This document shows, piece by piece, positions 20,077 to 28,572 of a stretch of DNA of 64,000 nt; within the stretch, counting starts at the first letter, position 1; each line of letters begins with the position of its first letter. Below the pieces are notes generated by a model, which was not told where the DNA came from, made no database searches, and saw only the letters and a program-made list of their open reading frames with translations. The DNA lies in the NCBI RefSeq assembly GCF_004343585.1, contig NZ_SLYW01000002.1, positions 62,001 to 126,000 of the forward strand, read 5' to 3'. This DNA is from Neorhizobium sp. JUb45. Its GTDB lineage: Bacteria; Pseudomonadota; Alphaproteobacteria; Rhizobiales; Rhizobiaceae. The position numbers were made by a program, and so were the translations under genes.

Positions 20077-20615
20077 CGGAGAAAAAAGCGATGTTCACGA
20101 TCACGATTTCCGCATCGACCGTTCGCAAGCTTCTGGTCGCCGGGGTTGTTCTCGCCGCCGTGCCGCAGGTCAACGCGCAGCAGCAGGCTGAGCCGCTGGC
20201 GCCGACCACCGCCGACGATATCCAGCGTTTCTGCACCAATATCGCAGATCCGGCCCGCGACCAGCGTTACCTGCTTCAGAAGCAGGAACTGGAAAAACTG
20301 CAGTCCGACGTCGATACCCGCATCGCCACACTCGAAACCCGCAAGGCGGAATACGAGGACTGGCTTAAGCGCCGCAACGATTTCCTGAAGAATGCCGAGC
20401 TCGGTCTCGTTGACATCTTCAAGACGATGAAGGCCGATGCGGCAGCACCGCAGCTTGCGGAAATGAAGATAGAGATCGCAGCCGCGATCATCATGAAACT
20501 GCCGGCGCGCCAGTCGGGTCTGATCCTTGCGGAGATGGACCCGAAAAAGGCGGGCATGATCTCGACGATCATCGCCAGCGCGTCGAACCCCAATACTTCG
20601 AAGGACCGTACATGA
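20073..20615 (+). CDS. motE: Motility protein MotE, periplasmic chaperone for MotC
   Basis: 180 residues with a signal peptide and a coiled-coil central region (LLQKQELEKLQSDVDTRIATLETRKAEYEDWLKRR). The C-terminal MgtE-N-like motif (MKLPARQSGLILAEMDPKKAG) is typical of the family. In Ensifer meliloti the gene between flgI and flgH was described as motE, a chaperone that stabilises MotC. motC is present at 33103. A start at ATG 20091 with GGAG upstream is an alternative. Confidence 0.85.
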   Translation: MTEKKAMFTITISASTVRKLLVAGVVLAAVPQVNAQQQAEPLAPTTADDIQRFCTNIADPARDQRYLLQKQELEKLQSDVDTRIATLETRKAEYEDWLKRRNDFLKNAELGLVDIFKTMKADAAAPQLAEMKIEIAAAIIMKLPARQSGLILAEMDPKKAGMISTIIASASNPNTSKDRT

Positions 20616-21331
20616 TGAAGCGTGCTTCAGCCCTCGTGGCCGTGATGTTTCTGGCCGGCTGCCAGAATCAGACGCTGAAGGAAATCGGCAACGCTCCGGC
20701 GATGAGCCCGATCGGCAGCGGCCTGCAATATGCGCAGGCGCCGCAGATGTCGTCCTATCCGAAGCAGCCGCGCCAGATGGCGAGCGGTTATTCGCTGTGG
20801 AGCGACAATCAGGCAGCCCTCTTTAAGGATGCCCGCGCGCTCAATATCGGCGACATCCTGACGGTCGAGATCAAGATCAACGACAAGGCCGATTTCGACA
20901 ACGAAACCGACCGCAGCCGCACCAACTCAACCAGCCTCGGCTGGCAGGCCGGCGTCAAGAATTTCCTTGGCTTCAGCACAAATGCCGGAACTTCCGGCGA
21001 TATGGGCACGGATTCGTCCAGCGAAAGCAACGGCAAGGGCACGATCAAGCGCGCTGAAAAGCTGAACCTGATGGTTGCCGCCGTCGTCACCGGTGTTCTC
21101 GAAAACGGCAATCTGCTGATCAGCGGTTCGCAGGAAGTGCGCGTCAACCACGAGATCCGTATCCTCAATGTCGCCGGTATCGCCCGTCCCAAGGACGTCG
21201 ATTCCGACAACCAGATTTCCTACGACAAGATCGCCGAAGCCCGCATTTCCTACGGTGGCCGCGGCCGCATGACGGAAGTGCAGCAGCCGCCGATCGGCCA
21301 GCAGGTCGTCGACATGTATTCGCCCTTCTGA
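20612..21331 (+). CDS. flgH: Flagellar L-ring lipoprotein FlgH
   Basis: 239-residue outer-membrane ring protein. A lipoprotein signal with lipobox LAGC is at ~residues 14-17. The FlgH core follows (SLWSDNQAALFKDARALNIGDILTVEI, then GNLLISGSQEVRVNHE). Overlaps the motE stop by 4 bases. Confidence 0.95.
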   Translation: MMKRASALVAVMFLAGCQNQTLKEIGNAPAMSPIGSGLQYAQAPQMSSYPKQPRQMASGYSLWSDNQAALFKDARALNIGDILTVEIKINDKADFDNETDRSRTNSTSLGWQAGVKNFLGFSTNAGTSGDMGTDSSSESNGKGTIKRAEKLNLMVAAVVTGVLENGNLLISGSQEVRVNHEIRILNVAGIARPKDVDSDNQISYDKIAEARISYGGRGRMTEVQQPPIGQQVVDMYSPF

Positions 21332-21356
21332 GTGGCAAAGCACGGATCGAAGGAAC

Positions 21357-21878
21357 ATGGCGATGGATGAGACGACGCCGGAAGATGGCCAGGCCAAGAA
21401 AAAAGGCGGCATGGTGATGACGATTGTCGGCGTGGCTGTTGTCACGCTGGCCGGCGCCGGTGGCGGCTGGGTTCTGGGCGGCATGATCGCCCCGCCACCG
21501 CCTGCAAAACCGGCAGCCGAGGCGCCAGCTGCGGCCGGCGGTCACGGCGAGGCGGGCAAGGAAGCGGCCGGCATCCAGCCGATCTCCACCGAAGCCAATG
21601 GTATCGTCCTGCTCGACCCGATCACCACCAACCTTGCCTATCCTTCGGACAACTGGGTGCGGCTGGAAGTGGCGCTGATGTTCCGCGGCCCGACAGACAC
21701 GCCGCTGGCCCAGGAAATCCATCAGGATATCATGTCCTATCTGCGCACCGTTTCGCTGCAGCAGATCGAGGGCCCGCGCGGCTTTCAATATCTACGGGAT
21801 GACCTTCAGGAACGTGTTGACCTGCGCGCGAAAGGCCGCGTATCGAAGGTGATGTTCAGAACCTTCGTGATTGAATGA
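21357..21878 (+). CDS. fliL: Flagellar basal-body-associated protein FliL
   Basis: 173 residues: a cytoplasmic N-terminus, one transmembrane segment at ~20-45, an alanine/proline linker and the periplasmic FliL domain (DNWVRLEVALMFRG, then YLRTVSLQQIEGPRGFQYLRDDLQERV). It associates with the stators. A GAAGGAAC site precedes the ATG. The stop overlaps the fliP start. Confidence 0.93.
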   Translation: MAMDETTPEDGQAKKKGGMVMTIVGVAVVTLAGAGGGWVLGGMIAPPPPAKPAAEAPAAAGGHGEAGKEAAGIQPISTEANGIVLLDPITTNLAYPSDNWVRLEVALMFRGPTDTPLAQEIHQDIMSYLRTVSLQQIEGPRGFQYLRDDLQERVDLRAKGRVSKVMFRTFVIE

Positions 21879-22612
21879 TTCGACTTCTCGTTCTGCTTGC
21901 CGTCATCGTCGCGGCACCGGGCCTGGCCCACGCACAGCAGTCGCCGGCAGATCTTCTCAATCTGCCGACTGACGGTTCTGCGGCCTCGTGGATTATTCGC
22001 ACCTTTGGCCTTCTGACCGTTCTTTCGGTCGCGCCCGGCATCATGATCATGGTGACGAGCTTTCCGCGCTTCGTGATCGCCTTCTCCATTCTGCGCTCCG
22101 GCATGGGCATGGGCACATCGCCGCCGAACATGGTGCTGGTGTCGATGGCGATGTTCATGACCTTCTACGTCATGTCGCCCACCTTCGACCGTGCCTGGAA
22201 CGAAGGCGTGCAGCCGATGCTGTCCAACCAGATCACCGAAGCCGAAGCCGTGCAGCGTATCGCCGAGCCGTTCCGTGTGTTCATGAGCGCCAATACGCGC
22301 GACAAGGACCTGTCACTGTTCGTCGATATCGCCCGCGAACGCGGCCAGTCGGTGGGAACGCCGGAACTGATCGATTACCGCGTGCTGGTGCCGGCTTTCA
22401 TGCTGTCGGAAATCCGCCGTGGTTTCGAAATCGGCTTCCTGATCATCCTGCCATTTCTCGTCATCGACATGATCGTCGCCGCCATCACCATGTCCATGGG
22501 CATGATGATGCTGCCGCCGACCTCGATCTCGCTGCCCTTCAAGATATTGTTCTTCGTGTTGATCGACGGCTGGAACCTGCTTGTCGGCAGTCTGGTTCGT
22601 TCGTTTAATTGA
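21875..22612 (+). CDS. fliP: Flagellar export gate protein FliP
   Basis: 245-residue export-gate membrane protein. It has a cleavable signal (LLVLLAVIVAAPGLAHA) and the conserved segments MIMVTSFPRFVIAFSILR, ANTRDKDLSLF, VLVPAFMLSEIRRGFEIGF and MGMMMLPPTSISLPFKI. The last gene of the flgF-fliP operon. Confidence 0.97.
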   Translation: MIRLLVLLAVIVAAPGLAHAQQSPADLLNLPTDGSAASWIIRTFGLLTVLSVAPGIMIMVTSFPRFVIAFSILRSGMGMGTSPPNMVLVSMAMFMTFYVMSPTFDRAWNEGVQPMLSNQITEAEAVQRIAEPFRVFMSANTRDKDLSLFVDIARERGQSVGTPELIDYRVLVPAFMLSEIRRGFEIGFLIILPFLVIDMIVAAITMSMGMMMLPPTSISLPFKILFFVLIDGWNLLVGSLVRSFN

Positions 22613-22720
22613 CGGGCGTCCGGGACATTTTTTGTCTCGAAAGGTTTCTGCTGCTGTAAGCCTCGGTACAGGTTGACCCGATAACGTGCCGGGAATTCAG
22701 TACTCCACAAGGCACATAAA

Positions 22721-24190
22721 ATGGTTTCCCCTAGTTCGAGCCAGCTCGGTGCTGCGCTGATTTTCATGACGGGCCGCAACTGCGACCGTTATGTCAAACG
22801 TGCGATCGCCAGTATTGCCGAGCAGACGCTCGATGCTGTGCATATCCTGTTTATTGACGATGCTTCGACGGATGAGACGGCGAGTATCGCCCAGGCCGAA
22901 TTGACGCGCCTCTTTCCCGACAAGCATACGCTCATCAGCAACGAGCTGCAGTATGGCAAGGCGAGAAACGCCTGGGAACATCTACGACCGCGGGCGGGCA
23001 AGACAGATTTCATAGCCGTCGTGGATGCCGACGACCAGCTGATATCCCCTACCATTCTGGAACGGATGCGGCAGTTCTATATCGCCGGCCACGATGTCGT
23101 GTGGACCAATTATGCGACAGACAGCGGTTTCATTGGCGGGAACAAAGCGCTCGACCCCAATGTGCCGCCTCGCCGGCAGGGATGGAAAACCAGCCATTTT
23201 TTCAGCTTTCGCGCCGAACTCCTGCTGACTGTTCCTGTTGAATATTTCCAGAACAGTCAGGGTGAGTGGCTGAAGGCGGCATGCGATATCGCTCTTGCCA
23301 TGCCCATTCTTGATCAGACCAGGCGTTACAAGTTCATCCCGGAAAATGCCTATCGTTACACGGCAACCAATCCGGCCTCCCACCACAATATGGATCCGAA
23401 TTCCAGAGGCCTCAATTCAACCATTCAGCAGAGTTCGGCCAAGGAGGTGTTTTCCAAGACGCCACTGCCGCTGCTGAGACCCCTCGTTGCCTCTAGCGGC
23501 ATTGCCCAGAAAAGCGAAACGATGCAGCCTTCGAAACAAAGCCAGCCGATAGCTTTGGCGAACAAATCCTTGGCCTGGGACGAGCTGACCAGCAAGACAT
23601 TGATCGAGCGTCATCCTTCCCTGCTCAAGGCCATCGTTTTTGCCGGCGAAGCACAACTCGCACCGTTGCAGATTCTGGGGCTGAGCGAACTTCTCTTGGC
23701 CTATGGCGGAGATGCGAAAATACTGCATATCGGCGCGACCAGGTCTGCTTTGGTACTTGCGGCCTTGACGGAAGGAAGCGGGCGTTCGCTGACATTCATG
23801 TCGACCTCGGCGCCCGAAGCGGATGAACTTACACACCGGCTTGCTCTCTGCGGCTTTTCCGATGTCGAGGTCGTTCAAACACCGCTCGTCACTCATACGC
23901 TCGGAAAAATCGAGGGTGCGTTTCCCGATGTGCAGGTGCTCAAGGCCGAGCAGAGTTTCAACTTCATCCTCGCGGATCTGTCACCCAGCCTGCCGGAGGG
24001 CAGCGCGCTCGTTTCGCTGCCTGCTTTGGCAGAGCGTTTTTCACGTGAAGGTTTTGTGTTCGGTTTGATCGGCGTCTCCAGGGACGTGGAAGAACAGGCA
24101 TTGTCGTCCTGGAAGGCGAACGGAACCGGGCTGAAATTTTGCTCCAACGCAATCGGTGGCTCGGGCTTGCTGGTCTCCGCAGGTCGTTGA
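22721..24190 (+). CDS. GT2-family glycosyltransferase with C-terminal methyltransferase-like domain
   Basis: 489 residues. The N-terminal half (~1-220) is a GT-A glycosyltransferase: opening LIFMTGRNCDRYVKRAIASI, nucleotide-binding FIDDASTDET near 43-52 and a DxD-type VVDADDQL near 101. The C-terminal half (~300-489) reads like a Rossmann methyltransferase (KILHIGATRSALVLAAL, later FILADLSPSLP), but its glycine-rich SAM motif is degenerate. It sits between fliP and the flagellin genes, next to a probable sugar methyltransferase and an OGT-like enzyme, suggesting flagellin glycan assembly. The acceptor and donor are unknown. Confidence 0.75.
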   Translation: MVSPSSSQLGAALIFMTGRNCDRYVKRAIASIAEQTLDAVHILFIDDASTDETASIAQAELTRLFPDKHTLISNELQYGKARNAWEHLRPRAGKTDFIAVVDADDQLISPTILERMRQFYIAGHDVVWTNYATDSGFIGGNKALDPNVPPRRQGWKTSHFFSFRAELLLTVPVEYFQNSQGEWLKAACDIALAMPILDQTRRYKFIPENAYRYTATNPASHHNMDPNSRGLNSTIQQSSAKEVFSKTPLPLLRPLVASSGIAQKSETMQPSKQSQPIALANKSLAWDELTSKTLIERHPSLLKAIVFAGEAQLAPLQILGLSELLLAYGGDAKILHIGATRSALVLAALTEGSGRSLTFMSTSAPEADELTHRLALCGFSDVEVVQTPLVTHTLGKIEGAFPDVQVLKAEQSFNFILADLSPSLPEGSALVSLPALAERFSREGFVFGLIGVSRDVEEQALSSWKANGTGLKFCSNAIGGSGLLVSAGR

Positions 24191-24230
24191 CTACAAATCC
24201 TTGCCCGGAAAACACATGATCGGATAACCG

Positions 24231-24926
24231 ATGACTGAAAACAAGATTACGCCGCGGTTCGATAGTCAGGACGTCGTCTATCGCAGTGAAGACCTTTCCA
24301 TGGATGCCGGTCTTGATCAGACGTTGAAGGATTATTTCAATCCGGAAGCGCAGATGTCACCGATACAGATCGAAGCCGTGTCCGCGGCCATCATGTCGCG
24401 CCGGCCTGGTTGCAATATGCTGGTTTTCGGACTCGGTAATGACAGCCCTGTATGGGCCAACCTGAATAAAAGCGGCTACACCCTGTTCATCGAAAACGCG
24501 CCGGGCTGGGTTTCGAAAATGGTCGGCCAGTTTCCGTATCTCAATGTCGAGGTGGTGGATTATCCCACCACCGTTTCGCAATCCATGCGAGATCCGATCA
24601 AGACGATGGCATCAATGGAGATCCCGGCATTCCTGACCGAGCGCAAATGGGACGTCATCCTGGTCGATGGTCCGATGGGATATCGTGAAGATCTGCCGGG
24701 TCGCGCCCTGCCGATCTACTGGGCTTCGAAAGTATGCAAGGATTCGACACATATTTTCGTCGACGACTACGAGCGTGACGTCGAGAAATTCTACGCGGAC
24801 TTCCTTTTCATGGCGCGTAAGCCAAACCGCAGCGTGGTTTTGCCTCGCCCTGCCAAACCGCGTCTGAATGCCAGCGAGATGCTCTGGTTGTTCGGTGTGT
24901 CCGAGGCCTTGAAGACCGCAGGTTAA
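24231..24926 (+). CDS. Putative sugar O-methyltransferase of the DUF579/GXM type
   Basis: 231 residues. The ordered motifs NMLVFGLGNDSPVW (~64), YTLFIENAPGWV (~83), WDVILVDGPMGYREDLPGRALPIYWAS (~143) and THIFVDDYERDVE (~177) follow those of plant glucuronoxylan 4-O-methyltransferases and their relatives. These have VFGLGHDS, FLEED, VDAPTGY and a VHD motif. This predicts a SAM-dependent methylation of a sugar hydroxyl. It follows the glycosyltransferase gene by 40 bases and probably shares its transcript. A flagellin-glycan substrate is inferred from location only. Confidence 0.7.
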   Translation: MTENKITPRFDSQDVVYRSEDLSMDAGLDQTLKDYFNPEAQMSPIQIEAVSAAIMSRRPGCNMLVFGLGNDSPVWANLNKSGYTLFIENAPGWVSKMVGQFPYLNVEVVDYPTTVSQSMRDPIKTMASMEIPAFLTERKWDVILVDGPMGYREDLPGRALPIYWASKVCKDSTHIFVDDYERDVEKFYADFLFMARKPNRSVVLPRPAKPRLNASEMLWLFGVSEALKTAG

Positions 24927-25041
24927 GAGACTGCCTTTGCCGGTCCTGATCGGCAGAGCATCAGCGTAATGAAATGAATGCCGGCTGGTAACCTTGGTTG
25001 CCGGCCGTTGTTCTTTTACCCTGCGGGACGTGATGCCCAAA

Positions 25042-25083
25042 TGCATGAAGCCGAAAACCGCGGGCGGTTTTCGGCTTCATGCA
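25042..25083. terminator. Perfect 20-bp inverted repeat between convergent genes
   Basis: A 20-base arm beginning TGCATGAAGCCG is followed by GG and then its exact reverse complement. It lies between the GXM-like gene and the convergent OGT-like gene, where a bidirectional terminator is expected. There is no clear U-tract after it, so an RNA-processing or stabilising stem is also possible. Confidence 0.6.
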
Positions 25084-25106
25084 CGGCTCTTGTTCGTGCG
25101 GGGTGG

Positions 25107-27020
25107 CTACGCGCCGAAGCGACCTTCGCGTGGCGGCATCGCCGGCACGTCGATATGGGTGGGAGCAAGTCCCTTTCGAGCGCGATCGGCCATCATCTCG
25201 AAAGCGGCTTCGAGATGGCGACAATAGCGCTCGGAATCAAATAGCGGCTTTTCGAAACGGTTTTTATCCAGTCGCTCGCTGTATTCCACCGCCTTCTGCG
25301 GGTTTTCATAAAGCTCTACGGCCAGACGGAAATACTCGTTTTCGTTCCTGGCGACCATTTCCGGCAAGCCGATCGCGCGCAGCAGGCTTTCCGTCACGCG
25401 CGAGGAAAAATGGGTGCCTTTTTTCGTCAGCACGGGAAGGCCGGCCCAGAGTTGCTCGGATGTGGTCGTATGGCCGTTACAAGGGAACGGATCGAGGCCG
25501 ACATCGGCGAGCGTGATGCGCGACAGATGTGCTTCGTAAGGCACCATCTTGGTAAAGACGATGCGGGAAGCATCAATGCCCGACGAGGTGAATTTACGCA
25601 GGATATTGGTCTCTGCCTCGCGCGATTTGACCATCACCCACAGCACGCTTTTGGGCGTCGCCTTGAGAATGCGGATCCACAGGTCGATCGTTTCCATCGA
25701 GATTTTGCGCGTCGCGTTGAACGAGGCGAAGACGAAAGCATCCTCCGGCAGACCGGCTTCGGCACGGGTGAACATATCCGTCCTGGCTTTGGCCTGGTTG
25801 GGATTGTTCGGTTGGTAGTTTTCCGGCAGACGGCAGAACTTTTCCCAATAATGCGGTTTGGATTTGTCGGGTAACACCGAATTGTCGCCGATGATGTAGT
25901 CGAGATCGACATTGACGGTGGTGCCAGGGAAGCCCAGCCAGGCAACCTGCACTGGCGCGGCGACCTGATTGAGGATGAAGGCACGTCCGCCGCGGGTATG
26001 GCCCTTCATCTCGACCAGAATGTCGATATCGTGGTCGCGGATTGTCTGGGCGGCTTCTGCATTGGTCATGTCCCTGATGGAAACGACCTTGCCCCATTTC
26101 TCGCGGGATGCGCCATCCATCAGATGTTTCGGGTCGGTGTAGCAGAAAAGGGTGATGTCAAAACGATCGCGGTCATGCGCCTCCAGCACGGCGCCGCACA
26201 GTTTCATCGTGGCATGATGCTGCCAGAAATCCGAGGACAGATAACCGATGCGGATTTTCTTGCCCCATGCGTGCGGTGTGGTCAGGCGCTTCTCAGGATT
26301 GCCGGCCGGGAAGGCGTCGGCGATATGGCCGATTTTCTTGTTGATCGCTTCATCGCCCAGCCACATCAAATTGTAGAAGGGGGAATCGACCCGCATCAGC
26401 TTCTGGGTGTCGTTTTTGAGAATGCGCGCCAATTGCGGCTGAAGCCGCTGCATTTCCTCGTAATTATTGATCTCGCGATGGGAGACCAGATGCGCCATGA
26501 TGACGGGCAGGCTTCTCGGCATTTTGGCAAGCAGGGCACCCAGTGCCGCGCGTTCGGTATTGTCTTCAGGAGAGCCTGTCAGAAGAAGGAAAGCGAGATT
26601 GTTGTGTTTGCTATCTTCGCTGGCCGCCAGCACCGGCAGGAATGCCCGTGTGACTTCCTTTTCGCCGCGCTTGTAAAGCAGGCTGACGATCATGAAGGCA
26701 AGATCGGCATCCCTGCCAGCCCGTTGCAGAAGCGGCAGGCCGAGGCTGAGAGCGAGATCGTCCTGACCGATCTCGATATAAAGCTTCATCGCCTCGATAT
26801 AATAATCTTCGGAGCTTGAACCGCCCTGTTCCGCGGCGAGCGTATAGGTGCGTGCCGCGTCCTCCTTGAAGCTGAGGGCAACAAGGGTTTTTGCCAGGAG
26901 GGCGTATGTCTCGGCGTCCTTCGAATAATCCAGCAGCCTGTTGAGGGCGCCCAACGCGTCGGTATAGCGACCGCATTGAAAACTTTTGGAAGCATCGGCA
27001 AACAGGGTCTGCGGGGTCAA
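25107..27020 (-). CDS. TPR plus O-GlcNAc-transferase-like (GT41) glycosyltransferase
   Basis: 637 residues. The first ~240 are helical TPR-like repeats (ADASKSFQCGRYTDALGALNRLL). The remainder is an OGT/SPINDLY-type catalytic region: IRIGYLSSDFWQHHAT (~255, catalytic-type His), DIDILVEMKGHTRGGR, VQVAWLGFPGTT, NATRKISMETIDLWIRIL (~438, Lys contacting UDP in OGT), DPFPCNGHTTTSEQLWAGLPVLT and SRVTESLL. Such enzymes add a sugar to Ser/Thr. The TTG at 27020 with GTGGAG upstream was chosen over upstream frame extension. It is divergent from the first flagellin gene, so flagellin is the likely substrate. Confidence 0.85.
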   Translation of the reverse strand: MTPQTLFADASKSFQCGRYTDALGALNRLLDYSKDAETYALLAKTLVALSFKEDAARTYTLAAEQGGSSSEDYYIEAMKLYIEIGQDDLALSLGLPLLQRAGRDADLAFMIVSLLYKRGEKEVTRAFLPVLAASEDSKHNNLAFLLLTGSPEDNTERAALGALLAKMPRSLPVIMAHLVSHREINNYEEMQRLQPQLARILKNDTQKLMRVDSPFYNLMWLGDEAINKKIGHIADAFPAGNPEKRLTTPHAWGKKIRIGYLSSDFWQHHATMKLCGAVLEAHDRDRFDITLFCYTDPKHLMDGASREKWGKVVSIRDMTNAEAAQTIRDHDIDILVEMKGHTRGGRAFILNQVAAPVQVAWLGFPGTTVNVDLDYIIGDNSVLPDKSKPHYWEKFCRLPENYQPNNPNQAKARTDMFTRAEAGLPEDAFVFASFNATRKISMETIDLWIRILKATPKSVLWVMVKSREAETNILRKFTSSGIDASRIVFTKMVPYEAHLSRITLADVGLDPFPCNGHTTTSEQLWAGLPVLTKKGTHFSSRVTESLLRAIGLPEMVARNENEYFRLAVELYENPQKAVEYSERLDKNRFEKPLFDSERYCRHLEAAFEMMADRARKGLAPTHIDVPAMPPREGRFGA

Positions 27021-27334
27021 CGGTAAACTCCACGAATTATGGTTTACAAAGAGTAACCGCCGGCAAAAACGCGGAATACTCCCAGTTTTCAGCCATAATC
27101 GGCCAAGCTTGCTCGAAGCCGGTGCCTCGCGACGGGAAAACGATCGCATTTATGATTTATCGCAAGCGCCCGCTTAAGGAATCCGAAATCATTGTTTGCG
27201 AGTGTCAGCCTCACATGACGGGTTTGGTTTTCTCCAGCGGGAGGAGCCGAGTGGGCATGAAGCCAGACGTCATCGCCGGTAATTACAGCCCGGTATGTCC
27301 CCCACCGTATTCTGTTTAAAAGGGACTAAATTCT
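27021..27334. promoter_or_regulatory. Divergent region between the OGT-like gene and the first flagellin gene
   Basis: 314 bases with promoters for both directions. Near the flagellin side there is a stem-loop (27275-27294) and the string CCGGTATGTCCC (27290-27301), which recurs before the third flagellin gene. No TTAA-N7-TTAA box is present here, unlike the third flagellin promoter. Confidence 0.5.
27275..27294 (+). promoter_or_regulatory. Leader stem-loop of first flagellin gene
   Basis: GCCGG, ten-base loop, CCGGT (5 pairs with a terminal G-U), 40 bases before the ATG. Similar elements lie before the other two flagellin genes. It could be a post-transcriptional control site for FlbT/FlaF or part of a promoter. 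Confidence 0.4.
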
Positions 27335-28270
27335 ATGACCAGCATTCTCACCAACGCCGGTGCAACCGCCGCTCTGTCCACGCTCCGTTCGATCAACTCG
27401 GACATGGAGACCACCCAGAGCCGCATCTCGTCGGGCTACAAGGTCGAAACCGCTTCGGACAACGCTGCTTACTGGTCGATCGCCACCACCATGCGTTCGG
27501 ACAACAAGTCTCTCTCCACCGTTCAGGACGCTCTCGGCCTCGGCGCTGCCACGACCGACGTAGCCTACACGGCTCTGGAAGCTTCGATCGACGTCGTCGA
27601 CGAGATCAAGGCCAAGATCACCGCCGCTTCCGAGCCGGGCGTTGACAAGGACAAGATCCAGAAGGAAATCACCCAGCTCCAGGACCAGCTGCGTTCGATC
27701 GCCAAGTCGGCATCGTTCTCCGGCGAAAACTGGGTCTACCAGGACGAAACCAACGTTGCCGGCACGCAGTCGATCGTTGGTTCGTTCAACCGTGACTCTG
27801 AAGGCAATGTCAGCCTGACCACGCTCGACTTCGACACCTCGAAGTCCTCGCTGATCCAGGTCGACTCGGCTGGCGCTGACGTCACCACCGCTGGCGGCGG
27901 CCTGTTGTCCTCCGTTATCGTTTACACGGACGAAGAAGGCAGCACGGCAACGACCGGCTTCTCGGTTCTGTCGCTCGACGTCAGCACTGACGACCTGACC
28001 GAAGCCCTGAAGGCAATTGATACGGTTCTGCAGGACATGACGGATGCAGCTGCTGACGTTGGTTCGATCAACAGCCGTATCGACATGCAGACGGACTTCG
28101 TCGCCGACCTGATGGACTCCATCGACACCGGCGTCGGCAAGCTCGTCGATGCGGACATGAACGAAGAATCGACCCGCCTCAAGGCTCTGCAGACGCAGCA
28201 GCAGCTCGGCATTCAGTCGCTGTCTATCGCCAACTCCTCGACGCAGAACATCCTGTCGCTCTTCCAGTAA
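27335..28270 (+). CDS. flaA: Flagellin (first of three)
   Basis: 311-residue filament protein with the conserved flagellin ends: N-terminal D0/D1 (ALSTLRSINSDMETTQSRIS, then DNAAYWSIATTMRSDN) and C-terminal (ADMNEESTRLKALQTQQQLG, then ANSSTQNILSLFQ). The central domain is short, acidic and rich in Ser/Thr, offering O-glycosylation sites. Closely similar to the second flagellin. It has its own promoter region and terminator. The flaA name follows the order in Agrobacterium and Ensifer, where the first gene is flaA. Confidence 0.93.
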   Translation: MTSILTNAGATAALSTLRSINSDMETTQSRISSGYKVETASDNAAYWSIATTMRSDNKSLSTVQDALGLGAATTDVAYTALEASIDVVDEIKAKITAASEPGVDKDKIQKEITQLQDQLRSIAKSASFSGENWVYQDETNVAGTQSIVGSFNRDSEGNVSLTTLDFDTSKSSLIQVDSAGADVTTAGGGLLSSVIVYTDEEGSTATTGFSVLSLDVSTDDLTEALKAIDTVLQDMTDAAADVGSINSRIDMQTDFVADLMDSIDTGVGKLVDADMNEESTRLKALQTQQQLGIQSLSIANSSTQNILSLFQ

Positions 28271-28293
28271 GATCGATTTCATCTGCAAGAATA

Positions 28294-28326
28294 AGATCGC
28301 GCTCCTCCGGGGCGCGATTTTTTTTG
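28294..28326 (+). terminator. Rho-independent terminator after the first flagellin gene
   Basis: GATCGCGC and GCGCGAT form the stem around a C/T-rich loop and are followed by eight or more T residues. Confidence 0.9.
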
Positions 28327-28512
28327 TTCTGGTGCTCTGCACCATCGAGCCTCTCTGGGAAAATCAACGGGAATCGTAACTTCCTGACAATATTAAGAAT
28401 ATCGCTTGTTCGATTTACCCTTCGTTAAGGACGTTATGGTTAATTGGTCTCACTCAAGAGGGTGCGTTACGGCGAAAACAAGTCGAGACGAGCATGATGC
28501 AGCTCACCCCTT

Positions 28513-28528
28513 GCCGGAGAGAAACCGG
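28513..28528 (+). promoter_or_regulatory. Leader stem-loop of second flagellin gene
   Basis: GCCGG, seven-base loop, CCGG, about 45 bases before the ATG; counterpart of the elements before the other two flagellin genes, with a 4-bp rather than 5-bp stem. Confidence 0.35.
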
Positions 28529-28572
28529 AGTCTGTTTTATCAAAATCAGTTCGTACTGAGAGGCATCAATTC

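Larger units (their letters stand above)
28271..28572 (+). promoter_or_regulatory. Intergenic region between first and second flagellin genes
   Basis: 302 bases: the flaA terminator, then an AT-rich promoter segment (28381-28450) containing an inverted CtrA half-site ATGGTTAA (28435-28442), then a leader with GCCGG-N7-CCGG at 28513-28528. The TTAA pairs here are 11 bases apart, not 7, so a full CtrA box is absent. Confidence 0.5.

Noticed and set aside
22613..22720. Terminator after fliP (GGGACATTTTTTGTCTC)
   Set aside because: The stem would be only five pairs and weak; not listed as a feature.
24978..25244. Short plus-strand frames over the 20-bp inverted repeat
   Set aside because: They run into the antisense of the OGT-like gene, lack ribosome-binding sites and have no recognisable content.
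28435..28442. CtrA half-site before the second flagellin gene as a full CtrA box
   Set aside because: The nearest TTAA pairs have 11-base spacing; only a half-site is present.
6446..28476. 12-base string CGTTACGGCGAA present before both visN (6446) and the second flagellin gene (28465)
   Set aside because: Many 12-mers are expected to repeat by chance in 64 kb; only two copies and no symmetry, so not reported as a site.
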